A stretch of DNA of 64,000 bases from Pantoea sp. A4 (GTDB lineage: Bacteria; Pseudomonadota; Gammaproteobacteria; Enterobacterales; Enterobacteriaceae), in the NCBI RefSeq assembly GCF_000295955.2, contig NZ_ALXE01000025.1, forward strand, positions 153,109 to 217,108, given 5' to 3'. The position numbers and the translations under genes are program-made. This document shows, one piece after another, positions 19,978 to 29,189 of this stretch. Each line of letters starts with the position of its first letter. Positions within the stretch are counted from its first letter, which is position 1. The notes under the pieces were generated by a model. It was not told the origin of the DNA. It did no database searches and was given only the letters and a program-made list of their open reading frames with translations.

Positions 19978-20661
19978 TTATCCGAGCGAAGCTCCCCCGC
20001 ACAGCACTAGTTGCTGGCCGGTAATCGGCGCGGCGCTGGGTGAAAGCAGGTAACTCACCAGGTCTGCCACCTCCTGTGGCTGAATGTAACGACCCATTGG
20101 CGGCAGCTTCGGCGGTGAACTTTCTCGTCCTGGCTGTTTTAGCATCGGCGTTTCGGTGGCTCCAGGCGCGACGATATTGGCGGTAATGCCGCGCGGAGCC
20201 AGCTCTGCCGCCCAACTGCGCACCATTCCCACCATTGCGGCTTTGGTTGCAACATACTGACTGCGGCCCGCGGCGCCCGTGGAGGTTCGGCTGCCGATCA
20301 GCACAATGCGCCCGCCAGCCTGCATTTGCGGCGCGATGTGGTTTGCCAGTTGCTCAGCGGCGCTGATGTGCAGCGCCCACAGACGTTGGCTCGCCGCCAG
20401 ATCGAGCTGCCCCAGCGGGGCTGCCTGCATCATCCCTGCCGCATGAATTAAAGCCTGCGGTATCGGCAGGTCATCCAGCACGCGCTGTAAGGCGGTGGCA
20501 TCACTGATATCCACCTGGTAGGTGTGCAGCGCGGGGTGGGTGTTATCCACCGCCGAGCGGCTCAGGCCGATCACCTGCCAGCCGGAGGCCAGCAGGTTTT
20601 GCACTATCGCCTGGCCGATGCCGGAGCTGGCTCCGGTGACCAGCGCGGTATTGGCTTTCAC
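19978..20661 (-). CDS. Short-chain dehydrogenase/reductase
   Basis: The 227-residue classical SDR has GASSGIG (11-17) for NAD(P) binding, HAAGMM for the Rossmann core, and the SQYVATKAA Tyr-Lys catalytic pair with an upstream Ser (LIGSRTS). The start is GTG, preceded by GGAGG, and overlaps the sialidase-like stop by 4 bp (GTGA), so translation is coupled. It is the last gene of the leftward catabolic run. It would oxidise or reduce a hydroxy group of the pathway intermediate; the substrate is unknown. Confidence 0.88.
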   Translation of the reverse strand: MKANTALVTGASSGIGQAIVQNLLASGWQVIGLSRSAVDNTHPALHTYQVDISDATALQRVLDDLPIPQALIHAAGMMQAAPLGQLDLAASQRLWALHISAAEQLANHIAPQMQAGGRIVLIGSRTSTGAAGRSQYVATKAAMVGMVRSWAAELAPRGITANIVAPGATETPMLKQPGRESSPPKLPPMGRYIQPQEVADLVSYLLSPSAAPITGQQLVLCGGASLG

Positions 20662-21848
20662 GCAGCACCTCCAGTAGCCCAGCTCTCTTCAACACACACG
20701 TATTTGATCGCCTGGCGGAAATAGGTGTAGGCGATATGCAGCTCGCCATTAATGCCCTGTTTAATACTGGGGTAAGAGAATTCACGGTTGAGTTTCTGCT
20801 GTGAATTGTTGGTCATGCAGTAACCGTCGCCCTCATCAAGATTACGCTGCCACGGCCAGCTCAGGCCGCCGTCGGTAGAAATGGCCAGCGTCATCGGCGC
20901 GCGAGGCGCTCCCCAAAACGCAGTACGCCCGGTATGCACCACCGGCTCGACAGCAACGGCAACCTCATCTTCTTCATCTTCAATTTCATCGTACAGTGAC
21001 AGGCGACGCTCGGTGGCATCCGCAGCGCTCATGGCATTAAACACCAGCGCAAGGTGGCCGTTGCGCAGCGTTGTCACCTGAATGGATGAGTTGTTGTTCG
21101 GCAGGTTCAGTGGTTGTGGCGCACTCCAGCTCTCGCCGCCATCCTGTGAACGGCTTTGATAGATGTGATCGGCCCAGCGGCTGCGATACAGCGCCAGTAG
21201 CGAGCCATCTGCCAGCAGCGTGATGTTCATGTGCACGCAGCCAAGGCTGTCCGGCACGGCAACGTCACGCCAGCTTTGGCCCTTGTCGCTGGAGATTTTC
21301 ACGGCGCTGGTATCGTGGTTGCCAACCCATTTTTCTCCTGGGTTAATGGTGCAATAGAACACTGGCAGCAGCCAGTTACCGTTTGGCAGTACCACCACAG
21401 GCTGGCGAATAAAGGTGCCGGGCTGATCCAGTAAAGTGGCAATTGGCCCCCAGCTGCGACCAAAGTCCGATGACTGGCGGAAGCGCACAATGGCGGTATC
21501 CTGATTGCCAGATTTTTGCGCCGTCCACATCAGCCACAGGATGTTGTCCGGGTCGAGGAACAGTACCGGATTCTGCTCAGAGCGGGTCGGATCGTCGGAA
21601 AGTTTCTCCGCCGCTGACCACTGCTGGCTCCCTTTGCTCAGGCGTGAACACCAGACGGAGATATCGGCAATCCCTTCCTGCGTACCGCCAAACCAGACGC
21701 ACAGTACATCGCCATCCGGCAGCGGGAGCAAGTTAGCTGCATGGTTCTGCGGGCAGCCGGAAGGTAACATCGCTACCTGCTGTTGCGCATCCTGGGGGTG
21801 AGCCGCGACAACGCCACTACGTTCAACGGTTACGGTTTCCTGAGACAT
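20658..21848 (-). CDS. Sialidase-like (BNR-repeat) protein, cytoplasmic
   Basis: The 396-residue six-bladed beta-propeller has Asp-box repeats (SSDFGRSWG, SSDKGQSWR, SQDGGESWS, STDGGLSWP) and FIRQPVVVLPNGNWLLP, typical of the BNR_2 sialidase superfamily. It has no signal peptide, so it acts in the cytosol on an imported substrate rather than on host sialic acid. An acidic insertion (DEIEDEEDEVAVAVE) sits in one blade. I chose the start at 21848 because GGAG lies 6 bases upstream. True sialidase activity is doubtful, because no nanE, nanK or nagAB lies in this window. Confidence 0.82.
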   Translation of the reverse strand: MSQETVTVERSGVVAAHPQDAQQQVAMLPSGCPQNHAANLLPLPDGDVLCVWFGGTQEGIADISVWCSRLSKGSQQWSAAEKLSDDPTRSEQNPVLFLDPDNILWLMWTAQKSGNQDTAIVRFRQSSDFGRSWGPIATLLDQPGTFIRQPVVVLPNGNWLLPVFYCTINPGEKWVGNHDTSAVKISSDKGQSWRDVAVPDSLGCVHMNITLLADGSLLALYRSRWADHIYQSRSQDGGESWSAPQPLNLPNNNSSIQVTTLRNGHLALVFNAMSAADATERRLSLYDEIEDEEDEVAVAVEPVVHTGRTAFWGAPRAPMTLAISTDGGLSWPWQRNLDEGDGYCMTNNSQQKLNREFSYPSIKQGINGELHIAYTYFRQAIKYVCVEESWATGGAA

Positions 21849-21849
21849 A

Positions 21850-23271
21850 TTAAACTCCACTTTTCTGAATATTGTGACGCGGCTGAGTGTGCGTCCTGGT
21901 CTGACGGGAAGGGATACAGCGATCGATAACCATGATCACAGCCGGTGTAATCAGGGCAATGTACATATTGTCGATGCCAAACGGGTTGCCCAGCAGGAAC
22001 CACACGGAAGTGACGACACAGGCCCCAATCAGGCCGGCGTTGGCACCGCGTGTGCTTTTAAACCACGGCAGGTAAAAGGCCATGATGGCCACCACGGTAA
22101 TCGACAAGCGAATGGCGCGGGTGAAGAACGACAGCTTCAGCACTTCCGGGAAGAACAGCACAAACAGCAGCGGGAAGAAGCCGATACCAATCGAGATCCA
22201 GCGCGTCATGCGGAATTCACGTTCTGGCGTTGGGTTGCGGTACGGCACGTAAAAATCTTTAACCACCAGCGAAGCGATAGCCAGTGCCACCGTTCCCACG
22301 CTGACAAAAATCGACGCCACCAGCGAGGTGGTCACAATGCCCGCCAACCACGGTGACATATCCTGTAAAAACACCGGCAGGGCATAGAGGCTTTTGATTT
22401 CCGGGTGGACGAACTTCGCCGCCACGCCAATCAGCGCCATCGCCAATCCAATCGGCAGGCAGAAGAAGAAGGCGACCCAGGTTGCGCGCTTAGCCGATGC
22501 CACATTTTTAGTGGAGGAGATAGCCTGAATCACAAACTGCGTACAGAAGATGGAACCCACGGTCCCGATTAACCAGGCCACAATGGTGCTGGCACCCACG
22601 TGCCCATCCCACGTCCAGTAGAAATCAGGCATCTGTTTGATCATCGGCGTAATGCCTCCGGTCATTTTCAGTGCCACAAACAGAATAATCAGGATACCGG
22701 CATATTTCAGCGCACTGTGCAGCATCGTCACCCATGCCACGCCTTTCATACCACCAAAGGTGAAATAGAAGGTGCTGACAATAGCGGTGATAAAGGCGGC
22801 CTGGGTCAGATTGATCTTCAGGACGGTAGAGATGGCCGCCGCACCGCTGATGTAGTTACCCACATTAACCAGCAGCAGGGCGTAGATCATGATGATCGAG
22901 ATAATATTGCGGGTAGATGTGCCATATTTCTCAGCAATTGCGCCGGAAATGGTGATCTTCCCGGTGTTATAAATGCGCTTAACCAGCAGCAGGCCAAACA
23001 GCGGGAAGCCGATGGCTGCGCCAATCACTGACCAGGAGGCAGCAAAGCCATCTTCAAACGCGGCCTGTGCTGTACCAATGGTGGATTTTGCGCCGATATA
23101 TTCCGACATCAGCATGATCCCGACAATTAACGCCGGCATCGCGCGGGAACCCTCCATAAAGTCGCCGCTGCTCTTACTGCGTAAACGCCACGTAAGCCAG
23201 GTGGTAAAAAGTATGTAGGCTATCACCATGCCAACAATCAGCAGGGTATTTTCGGTAGAGAATGCGTTCAT
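21850..23271 (-). CDS. Sodium:solute symporter (SSS family)
   Basis: The 473-residue membrane protein has about 13 hydrophobic segments and the SSS signature region (GGMKGVAWVTMLHSALKYAG, then a LIGTVGSIFCTQFVIQ core). It would import an organic solute with Na+. It lies one base before the sialidase-like start. It is the third carrier in the island beside two MFS carriers, so the run may serve more than one substrate. GAGG lies 5 bases before the ATG. Confidence 0.88.
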   Translation of the reverse strand: MNAFSTENTLLIVGMVIAYILFTTWLTWRLRSKSSGDFMEGSRAMPALIVGIMLMSEYIGAKSTIGTAQAAFEDGFAASWSVIGAAIGFPLFGLLLVKRIYNTGKITISGAIAEKYGTSTRNIISIIMIYALLLVNVGNYISGAAAISTVLKINLTQAAFITAIVSTFYFTFGGMKGVAWVTMLHSALKYAGILIILFVALKMTGGITPMIKQMPDFYWTWDGHVGASTIVAWLIGTVGSIFCTQFVIQAISSTKNVASAKRATWVAFFFCLPIGLAMALIGVAAKFVHPEIKSLYALPVFLQDMSPWLAGIVTTSLVASIFVSVGTVALAIASLVVKDFYVPYRNPTPEREFRMTRWISIGIGFFPLLFVLFFPEVLKLSFFTRAIRLSITVVAIMAFYLPWFKSTRGANAGLIGACVVTSVWFLLGNPFGIDNMYIALITPAVIMVIDRCIPSRQTRTHTQPRHNIQKSGV

Positions 23272-23348
23272 CTTAACCTCGTTGGTGTGCTGGCGGCGGC
23301 CTTAGGGCGCGTCTCACACAGCTGTAGGGAACAAAGGAGATGTCCAGT

Positions 23349-23365
23349 ACCTGCCACTGGCAGGT
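23349..23365 (-). repeat. Intercistronic hairpin, cyclase gene to SSS gene
   Basis: ACCTGCC-act-GGCAGGT, a perfect 7-bp stem starting inside the 100-bp gap between the cyclase-family stop and the symporter start. There is no T-run, so it is more likely an mRNA processing or stability element than a terminator. Confidence 0.6.
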
Positions 23366-23371
23366 CCGGGT

Positions 23372-24415
23372 TTATACCGTGGCAATTGGCGTCGCGGGCG
23401 ACCCCACTGCACCAGGTAGCCGAAGCGGCGGTGCTGTTAATAAAAAGGCATAACGCTGCTGCCCGGCCAGCCAGTCGGCGAGGGGGCTCATCAGCCAGAG
23501 CTCGCCGAGGTAAACCCCCAGACGGAACAGGCAGAGATCGTGCAGCGGGTGAGAAGGGTAAAAGTCGGCGTTGAGCGGCGTCGCGGGGAGGATCTCCACC
23601 GCCGGATTATCCGCCAGTAGAGCCACCACACCGCTGTCATGGATCCACTGGCGTAGCTCCGCATCGCTGCCGTCTAAGCCAGCAAAATGGGTGCTGAGAA
23701 ATGCCATATCCGGCTCACCGTTCATCGCAATGATCGCTTCGTCCATCCCGGTGCGGAAGCAGATGAGATCGCCGGGGCGGATCTCGATCCGATCCGCCTC
23801 GATGATCTGTTGCAGATGGCGATAGCCAAAAGCAAAGCGTTTAATACCGAAGTGACGTTTGATATCGATCATCACCGCACGTCCCTGAATACCGTGCTGG
23901 GCCATATGTTCAATCCCTAAGCGCTTGGCACCAAGGTGTGTGCCTTGATCGCAGCCACAGCCCGCGCGGTAGTCGGTTTCTCCGACGATATCCACGCCCG
24001 CTTTATAGCCGTTGTAGAACACCATCTCCGGCTTGCCGTTATCGTTCACGTCAAACCACTGGCCCATGTGCGCCAGGCTATCCCACTGGGTGGAATATTG
24101 CAGCGCCAGCGTCACGCTATCGTCACAGATGACATCACTCAGGCGCGCATCATCCCGCGACAGGGGATAGGTCATATTGGCCAGCTCGCCGCGTCGGGTG
24201 GCATTAAGCTGTGGTGGCAAACGACGTGGGTTCATCGCGGTGCCACCGGGCAGATCGAGCGGCAGGCTGAGGCAGAAAGTCCGTCCTTCCTGCACTTCTG
24301 CCACTCCCTCCCGCACCTTGGCGGCGGTCAGCAGGTTGAGGCGACCGAGCTGATCGTCCGGGCCAAAATCGCCCCAGGTTGAGAGCGGAGGACGTTTTTT
24401 CCAGCGAGCGGTCAT
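23372..24415 (-). CDS. Cyclase-family protein (kynurenine formamidase-like fold)
   Basis: The 347-residue protein belongs to the PF04199 cyclase family: the metal-binding region appears as TQWDSLAHMGQW and the conserved CxxGTHLG-like segment as CDQGTHLGAKRLG. Relatives hydrolyse N-formylkynurenine, isatin or cyclic esters and amides. In this run it probably opens a ring or hydrolyses an imported compound. GGAG lies 6 bases before the ATG. Its start overlaps the MFS stop by 4 bp, showing coupling. The specific reaction is unknown. Confidence 0.82.
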   Translation of the reverse strand: MTARWKKRPPLSTWGDFGPDDQLGRLNLLTAAKVREGVAEVQEGRTFCLSLPLDLPGGTAMNPRRLPPQLNATRRGELANMTYPLSRDDARLSDVICDDSVTLALQYSTQWDSLAHMGQWFDVNDNGKPEMVFYNGYKAGVDIVGETDYRAGCGCDQGTHLGAKRLGIEHMAQHGIQGRAVMIDIKRHFGIKRFAFGYRHLQQIIEADRIEIRPGDLICFRTGMDEAIIAMNGEPDMAFLSTHFAGLDGSDAELRQWIHDSGVVALLADNPAVEILPATPLNADFYPSHPLHDLCLFRLGVYLGELWLMSPLADWLAGQQRYAFLLTAPPLRLPGAVGSPATPIATV

Positions 24416-25746
24416 ACGCCACTCCTTACATGAGAGGTATCAGACTGCGATTGTGGCAGCGACATACGCTGTACGCGCGGTAGCCAGAAAGCGTAGACCA
24501 GCGCGCCAAGAATGCCGACAACGCCAGCAATCTCCAGCGGCACGGCAAACGAGTGGGTGTACTGCATTAATACGCCAATCAGGATCGGCGAGATAATCCC
24601 GGCCATGTTCGCCGCCATGTTCTGGATCCCGCCAATGGTCGCGACGTTGGCGCGGTTAGGAGCCACATCCGAAGGTAGTGCCCAGAGTGGTGCAGCAGCA
24701 AAAGTGGCACCGAAGTTGGCGATGCACAGTGCGGTCAGCGCGAGGCCAACGTTGGGTGCAAATGCTGCCAGACCAATGGTGGCGCTGGCGATCATTCCCG
24801 CCGCCAGCGGAACTTTACGCGCCACGCTCAGTGAGTAGCCCCGGCGTACCAGCCCGTCGGACAGTAAGCCGCCACACCAGCCGCCAATAATCGCCGCGAT
24901 TCCCGGCAACATGCCAAGAACGCCAAATTGCATCAGCGACAGGTGGAAGGTCTCAACCATGTAGGTCGGGAACCAGGTGAAAAAGAAGTAGGAAACGAAA
25001 TTGACGCAGAAGAAACCGACCATCATCGCCTGTACCGCCCGCTGGCTTAACAGCTGACGGACGCTCATCGGTGCACCGGTTTCGGCATCCTGATTCTCTT
25101 CAATCAGGGCGATCTCTGCGGCGCTGGCGGAGGGGTGCTGGCGCGGATCGCGATACCAGAAGTACCACAGCAGCGCCCAGCCCACGGCGACCACGCCGGA
25201 GATGACAAACGTCATACGCCAGCCTACCAGCGCAATCAGAAATGAGATCAGTGGAATCGCCAGCGTGCCGCCAATTTTACTGCCGTTATTGAAGGTGGCG
25301 GCGGCGAAGCTGCGTTCCTGGCGCGGGAACCAGCGCGTCACGGTAGAAGAACTGGCCGGATAGGTTGGCGCTTCGACGGCACCCAGTACAAAGCGGAAGC
25401 CCACCAGCGCACCTACGCTGCTGGCAAGGCCGCAGGCGGCGGTTGCCAGGCCCCAGCCCAGGCTACTTAGTGCAAAGGTAATGCGTGGCCCGAGGCGATC
25501 CACCAGCCAGCCACCAGGCAGCTGGAACAGGACATAGCTCCAGAAAAAAGCTGACAGCAACAGGCCACTGTCAGTCGGCGAGAAGTGGAGATCTTTCCCC
25601 ATAAATGGGATCGCCACGCTCATCGCGGCGCGATCGATATAGTTAATCGCCACGCCGATTGAGAGTACGGTAAGGATTACATAGCGAAACTTGCCTGTTT
25701 TTCCCCCGGCGTCAGGCGCGGGGATTCCCTTGGAATTAAGCGACAT
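24412..25746 (-). CDS. MFS transporter, anion:cation symporter type
   Basis: The 444-residue, 12-segment carrier has the early NYIDRAAMSVAIPFM motif and WFPRQERSFAAATFN, characteristic of the ACS family (GudP, GarP, ExuT, tartrate and phthalate carriers) that import organic acids with H+. The frame opens ATG ATG; GGAGG is 5 bases before the second, which I chose. It is the first of a tight group with cyclase, SSS, sialidase-like and SDR genes. Confidence 0.88.
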   Translation of the reverse strand: MSLNSKGIPAPDAGGKTGKFRYVILTVLSIGVAINYIDRAAMSVAIPFMGKDLHFSPTDSGLLLSAFFWSYVLFQLPGGWLVDRLGPRITFALSSLGWGLATAACGLASSVGALVGFRFVLGAVEAPTYPASSSTVTRWFPRQERSFAAATFNNGSKIGGTLAIPLISFLIALVGWRMTFVISGVVAVGWALLWYFWYRDPRQHPSASAAEIALIEENQDAETGAPMSVRQLLSQRAVQAMMVGFFCVNFVSYFFFTWFPTYMVETFHLSLMQFGVLGMLPGIAAIIGGWCGGLLSDGLVRRGYSLSVARKVPLAAGMIASATIGLAAFAPNVGLALTALCIANFGATFAAAPLWALPSDVAPNRANVATIGGIQNMAANMAGIISPILIGVLMQYTHSFAVPLEIAGVVGILGALVYAFWLPRVQRMSLPQSQSDTSHVRSGV

Positions 25747-25786
25747 CATCGCCTCCAGGTGATTGTTATAAGTTGGCTACAAGAGG

Positions 25787-25814
25787 GTGCCGTGCAGGTC
25801 ATCCCACACGGCAC
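25787..25814 (-). repeat. Intercistronic hairpin between the two MFS genes
   Basis: GTGCCGTG pairs with CACGGCAC over a 12-nt loop in the 83-bp gap. No T-run follows, so the downstream genes may be partly separated from the upstream ones. Confidence 0.6.
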
Positions 25815-25829
25815 AGATACCAGAGGCGA

Positions 25830-27149
25830 TCAGTGTACGCTGGCTGCCCCGTGAGGATGCTTAACCTGTTCCTCATCCACGATAGGCTCAACTTTACCCA
25901 TCAGGAACAGATAGTTAAGGATGCCAATCACCACCAGTACGGCTGAGAAGACCAGCGCCCAGGTAAAGTGGCCGGTGGCACCGACGATAGCGCCCGTAAT
26001 AATCGGACCCACTGCACCGCCCATGTTGGAAACGGTGTTCTGTAATCCGGCAACAATAGACACGCTGTTCTGCGGAGCCACGTCACCCGGTAAAGCCCAG
26101 ACCTGAGAGGCGGCAACGGTAGTCCCCGATTTGGCGATGCACAGCAGCAGCACGGTCATGAATACGGAGTCAGTGAAAGGTGCAAAACCGATGCACAGCG
26201 CCATCAGCAGACCAATGGTCAGGAACAGCTTGCGGGTTGCCGTCAGAGAGAGCACTTTGTTGTGCACCATACGGTCAGAAGCCCATCCCGCCAGCACTTC
26301 AATCACCATGCCGCAAATCAGTGGCAGCGCAGCGACCATCCCCATTTTCAGGAAGTCCATGCCTTTATCTTTCACCAGGTAGGTCGGCAACCAGGTGATA
26401 AAGAAGTAGGAGGTGTAGTTAATGGTGAAGAAACCAATGCACATCGCCCAGATATTGCGATAGCGCAGCAGTTTGTACCACTTCATTGGGCGTACGCTTT
26501 TATCGCCATGTTTCTGCGCCTGACCGTCACGGATCAAACGTACTTCAGTCTGGCTGATCGACTTATGATCTTCCGGATTCTCGGAGTAGATAAAGTACCA
26601 GGCGATCACCCAAATCAGGCCGATCGCACCGATCGCCAGGAAGGTCAGACGCCAGTCGAACATCGCGATCATAAACACGATCAGCGGCATGGCGACGGCA
26701 CCGCCAAATTTTGAGGCGCTGTCGAACAGGCCAGATACGGTGGCGCGTTCACGGTCCGGGAACCAGCGCGCGGTGATCCCTGCATTGCTTGGGTAAGCTG
26801 CCGCTTCACCCACACCCAGCGCCAGGCGCAGCGCCAGCAGGGATTTAAAGCCGGTTGCCAGTCCCATCGCCATCGTCGCCACGGACCACCAGGCAACCGC
26901 AATACCCAGGCCTTTCTTTTGGCCGAAGCGATCGGCAAACCAGCCCGCCGGGATCTGCAACAGCGCGTAAGACCAGAAGAAGGCGGCCATGATAAAGCCC
27001 ATCATCTCTGGATTAATGTTCAGTTCTTTGATCAGATGCGGAGCCGCAGCGGAAAGCACCGTGCGATCAATATAGTTAATGGCGATCGCCAGCCACATCA
27101 GGCCTGCGATCCACCAGCGAATACGTGTAGAGGACAAGGTGTTGTTCAT
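25830..27149 (-). CDS. MFS transporter, acid-sugar (GudP/GarP-like) type
   Basis: The 439-residue ACS-family carrier has INYIDRTVLSAAAPHL, WFADRFGQKKG and ARWFPDRERATVSG motifs. Relatives import hexarates, hexonates and similar acids, which fits the aldolase and dehydrogenases just upstream. I chose the ATG preceded by AGGTGA at 8 bases; the frame has an earlier GTG inside that Shine-Dalgarno site. It is about 35% similar by eye to the other MFS protein in the run, suggesting an old duplication or two substrates. Confidence 0.88.
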   Translation of the reverse strand: MNNTLSSTRIRWWIAGLMWLAIAINYIDRTVLSAAAPHLIKELNINPEMMGFIMAAFFWSYALLQIPAGWFADRFGQKKGLGIAVAWWSVATMAMGLATGFKSLLALRLALGVGEAAAYPSNAGITARWFPDRERATVSGLFDSASKFGGAVAMPLIVFMIAMFDWRLTFLAIGAIGLIWVIAWYFIYSENPEDHKSISQTEVRLIRDGQAQKHGDKSVRPMKWYKLLRYRNIWAMCIGFFTINYTSYFFITWLPTYLVKDKGMDFLKMGMVAALPLICGMVIEVLAGWASDRMVHNKVLSLTATRKLFLTIGLLMALCIGFAPFTDSVFMTVLLLCIAKSGTTVAASQVWALPGDVAPQNSVSIVAGLQNTVSNMGGAVGPIITGAIVGATGHFTWALVFSAVLVVIGILNYLFLMGKVEPIVDEEQVKHPHGAASVH

Positions 27150-27206
27150 AATAATAATCACCTAAAAAAGGGCGCATCTCTCTGCAGATGCATCGGCCTG
27201 AGACTG

Positions 27207-27233
27207 CCGGATCGCGTAGGGTAAACGATCCGG
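27207..27233 (-). repeat. Intercistronic hairpin, hydroxyacid dehydrogenase gene to MFS gene
   Basis: CCGGATCG and CGATCCGG form an 8-bp perfect stem with an 11-nt loop. It is REP-like in position and lacks a T-run. Confidence 0.6.
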
Positions 27234-27284
27234 TTTCCTGTTATATGCCGCGATCCTGCAGCGAAAGTCGGGACCTGGCTGGCG

Positions 27285-28238
27285 TTATGCCAGTCCGTTC
27301 ATCACGTTCACCGGGCGTTCTGCCTGGCGAAGACATTGAATAATCTGTTGTACGCAACGCTCGCCGATGGCGCTGATCGCCCCGTCGGTGTAGCCCGCGA
27401 TGTGGGACGTAGGGATAAAGTTGCTTAAGGTAAACAGCGGGTGTTGCGCCAGCGGTTCCTGTTCGAAGACATCCGCCGCGGCACCGGCAATCACGTTATC
27501 TTGCAGGGCGTGGAACAGATCTTGTTCATTCACCACACCACCGCGAGAGACGTTGATCAGGAAGGCGCTTTTCTTCATGCGGCTCAGACGGGCGCGATCA
27601 AACAGGTTGCGCGTCTCATTGGTGAGCGGCGTGTGCAGCGTAATAAAGTCGCTGCTTTCAGTGAGTCGATCGAGGCTGACAAATTCAATGCCGTGTTCGG
27701 CCGCAAACTTCTCATCCGGGTAGAAATCAAAGGCAATCACGCGCATGTTGAAGCCTTTAGCGCGCAGTGCCACCTGCTTACCGATATTGCCAAGGCCAAT
27801 AATGCCCAGGGTTTTGCCATAGACATCGGTCGCGAAGATGCGAGGCCAGTTACCCGCGCGAGTCTCGACAGCGGCCTGCGTAACCTGACGGGCGCTGTTG
27901 AGGATCAGGGCAAAGGCGAAGTCTGCTACTGCGTGTTTGTTGGCGTCTGGCACGTTGGTGACATAGATCCCGCGCTCGCGGGTGGCATCCAGATCGATGT
28001 TATCCACGCCCACGCCATGTTTGCAGACGATTTTCAGCTGTGGTGTTTTTGCCAGCAGCTCGGCATTTACCTCGGTGAAGGCGACGATCATCGCTACGGT
28101 TTCAGCCAGATGCGGCTCCAGCGCGGACAGCGGCGCATCGGCTGGCAGCGTGACCAGTTCAAAGCCGTGAGATTTCAGGGTTTCAACCGGCGTAGCATCA
28201 TATTTGGCAAACGACGGTGAGGTGCAAATCACTTTCAT
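27285..28238 (-). CDS. D-2-hydroxyacid dehydrogenase (phosphoglycerate dehydrogenase-like)
   Basis: The 317-residue NAD-dependent D-isomer dehydrogenase has a Rossmann motif (GIIGLGNIGKQVALRAKG), an acidic NAD-preferring residue (AFDFYPDE), and the catalytic Arg (NVSRGGVVNE), Glu (DVFEQEPL) and His (PTSHIAGYT). I chose the ATG giving MKVICTSPS; the open frame runs 47 codons upstream into the aldolase gene, but those residues have no family similarity. It probably reduces or oxidises a 2-keto acid in the pathway; it is not the biosynthetic SerA, as it lacks an ACT domain. Confidence 0.88.
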   Translation of the reverse strand: MKVICTSPSFAKYDATPVETLKSHGFELVTLPADAPLSALEPHLAETVAMIVAFTEVNAELLAKTPQLKIVCKHGVGVDNIDLDATRERGIYVTNVPDANKHAVADFAFALILNSARQVTQAAVETRAGNWPRIFATDVYGKTLGIIGLGNIGKQVALRAKGFNMRVIAFDFYPDEKFAAEHGIEFVSLDRLTESSDFITLHTPLTNETRNLFDRARLSRMKKSAFLINVSRGGVVNEQDLFHALQDNVIAGAAADVFEQEPLAQHPLFTLSNFIPTSHIAGYTDGAISAIGERCVQQIIQCLRQAERPVNVMNGLA

Positions 28239-28264
28239 AACGGTTCCCGGTGTCAGGCTAAGTA

Positions 28265-28286
28265 GCCCGGATACAACGATCCGGGC
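28265..28286 (-). repeat. Intercistronic hairpin, aldolase gene to hydroxyacid dehydrogenase gene
   Basis: GCCCGGAT-acaacg-ATCCGGGC, a perfect 8-bp stem in the 55-bp gap. No T-run follows on the coding strand. Confidence 0.65.
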
Positions 28287-28293
28287 AGAAAAA

Positions 28294-29175
28294 TCACAGG
28301 TACTGGCTGATGATCTGGCGGATCTTCTGCTCTTCGGCAGCACTGAACTGCACCGCGTAGCGGCTGTCACCCACGTCATAGCCTTGCAGGGCTACCGCTT
28401 TCTTCACCGCAGCAGGGGAGAACGCCACGCTGTAGAGATCGGTACGCAGCCCGGTAACGTTTTCCTGCGCCTGGCGCGAGCCTTCGATATCGCCGGCGTT
28501 GAAGCGTGCCCAGATGGCGTTAATCGCCTCTGGTGCGGCGTTGGCAAGACCAGAGATACAGGCTGAGCAACCGTCCACGAAGCCCTGATGGATCAGTGAG
28601 TCTGGACCGTTCAGCACGTCGAAACCGTCGATGTCTTTTACCGCATTGATATAGCCGCTCAGGCTCTCGTAGCTGCCTGCGCTGTCTTTAATGCCGATAA
28701 TGTTCGGGTGCGCTGCCAGCTTACGCACGGTTTCTGGCAGCAGGGTGTTGCCGGTACGTGCCGGGATGTTGTAGAGGAACAGTGGCACGTCCAGGGCGTC
28801 AGCCACGTTCAGGTAGTGGTACTCCAGCTCTTCCTGTTTTAGTGGTACGAAGTACGGGGTAATTACCGAGACGGCATTCACGCCCAGCGCCGCAATCTGC
28901 TTGCCGAGGCGAATCGTTTCACGGGTGGAGATCTCGCCAATGTGTGCCACTACTGGCGCGGCCCCGTTGACTTCTTCCATGCAGGTTGCGGTGACGGCGA
29001 CTTTTTCCTGTTCATTCAGAACGAAGAATTCGCCGTTGGTGCCGCCGCAGAAGATGCCGTTGCCCGCATTCAGCTGACGACGTACCTGCTCACGCTGAGC
29101 GACCGGGTTGAAAGCGCCTTCTTTATCGAAGGTGGTAACGATGGCGGTCAGTACGCCGTTAATTTTTTTGCTCAT
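28294..29175 (-). CDS. DapA/NanA-family class I aldolase
   Basis: The 293-residue TIM-barrel enzyme has the family start (GVLTAIVTTFDKEG), a GGTNGEFF loop in place of GTTGE, the catalytic Tyr (LYNIPARTGN) and the Schiff-base Lys (IIGIKDSAGSY). The family covers dihydrodipicolinate synthase, N-acetylneuraminate lyase and 2-keto-3-deoxy acid aldolases. With dehydrogenases and acid carriers beside it and no lysine genes, a catabolic keto-acid aldolase is most likely. GAGG lies 6 bases before the ATG. Confidence 0.88.
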   Translation of the reverse strand: MSKKINGVLTAIVTTFDKEGAFNPVAQREQVRRQLNAGNGIFCGGTNGEFFVLNEQEKVAVTATCMEEVNGAAPVVAHIGEISTRETIRLGKQIAALGVNAVSVITPYFVPLKQEELEYHYLNVADALDVPLFLYNIPARTGNTLLPETVRKLAAHPNIIGIKDSAGSYESLSGYINAVKDIDGFDVLNGPDSLIHQGFVDGCSACISGLANAAPEAINAIWARFNAGDIEGSRQAQENVTGLRTDLYSVAFSPAAVKKAVALQGYDVGDSRYAVQFSAAEEQKIRQIISQYL

Positions 29176-29189
29176 AACAAAACCTCAAA

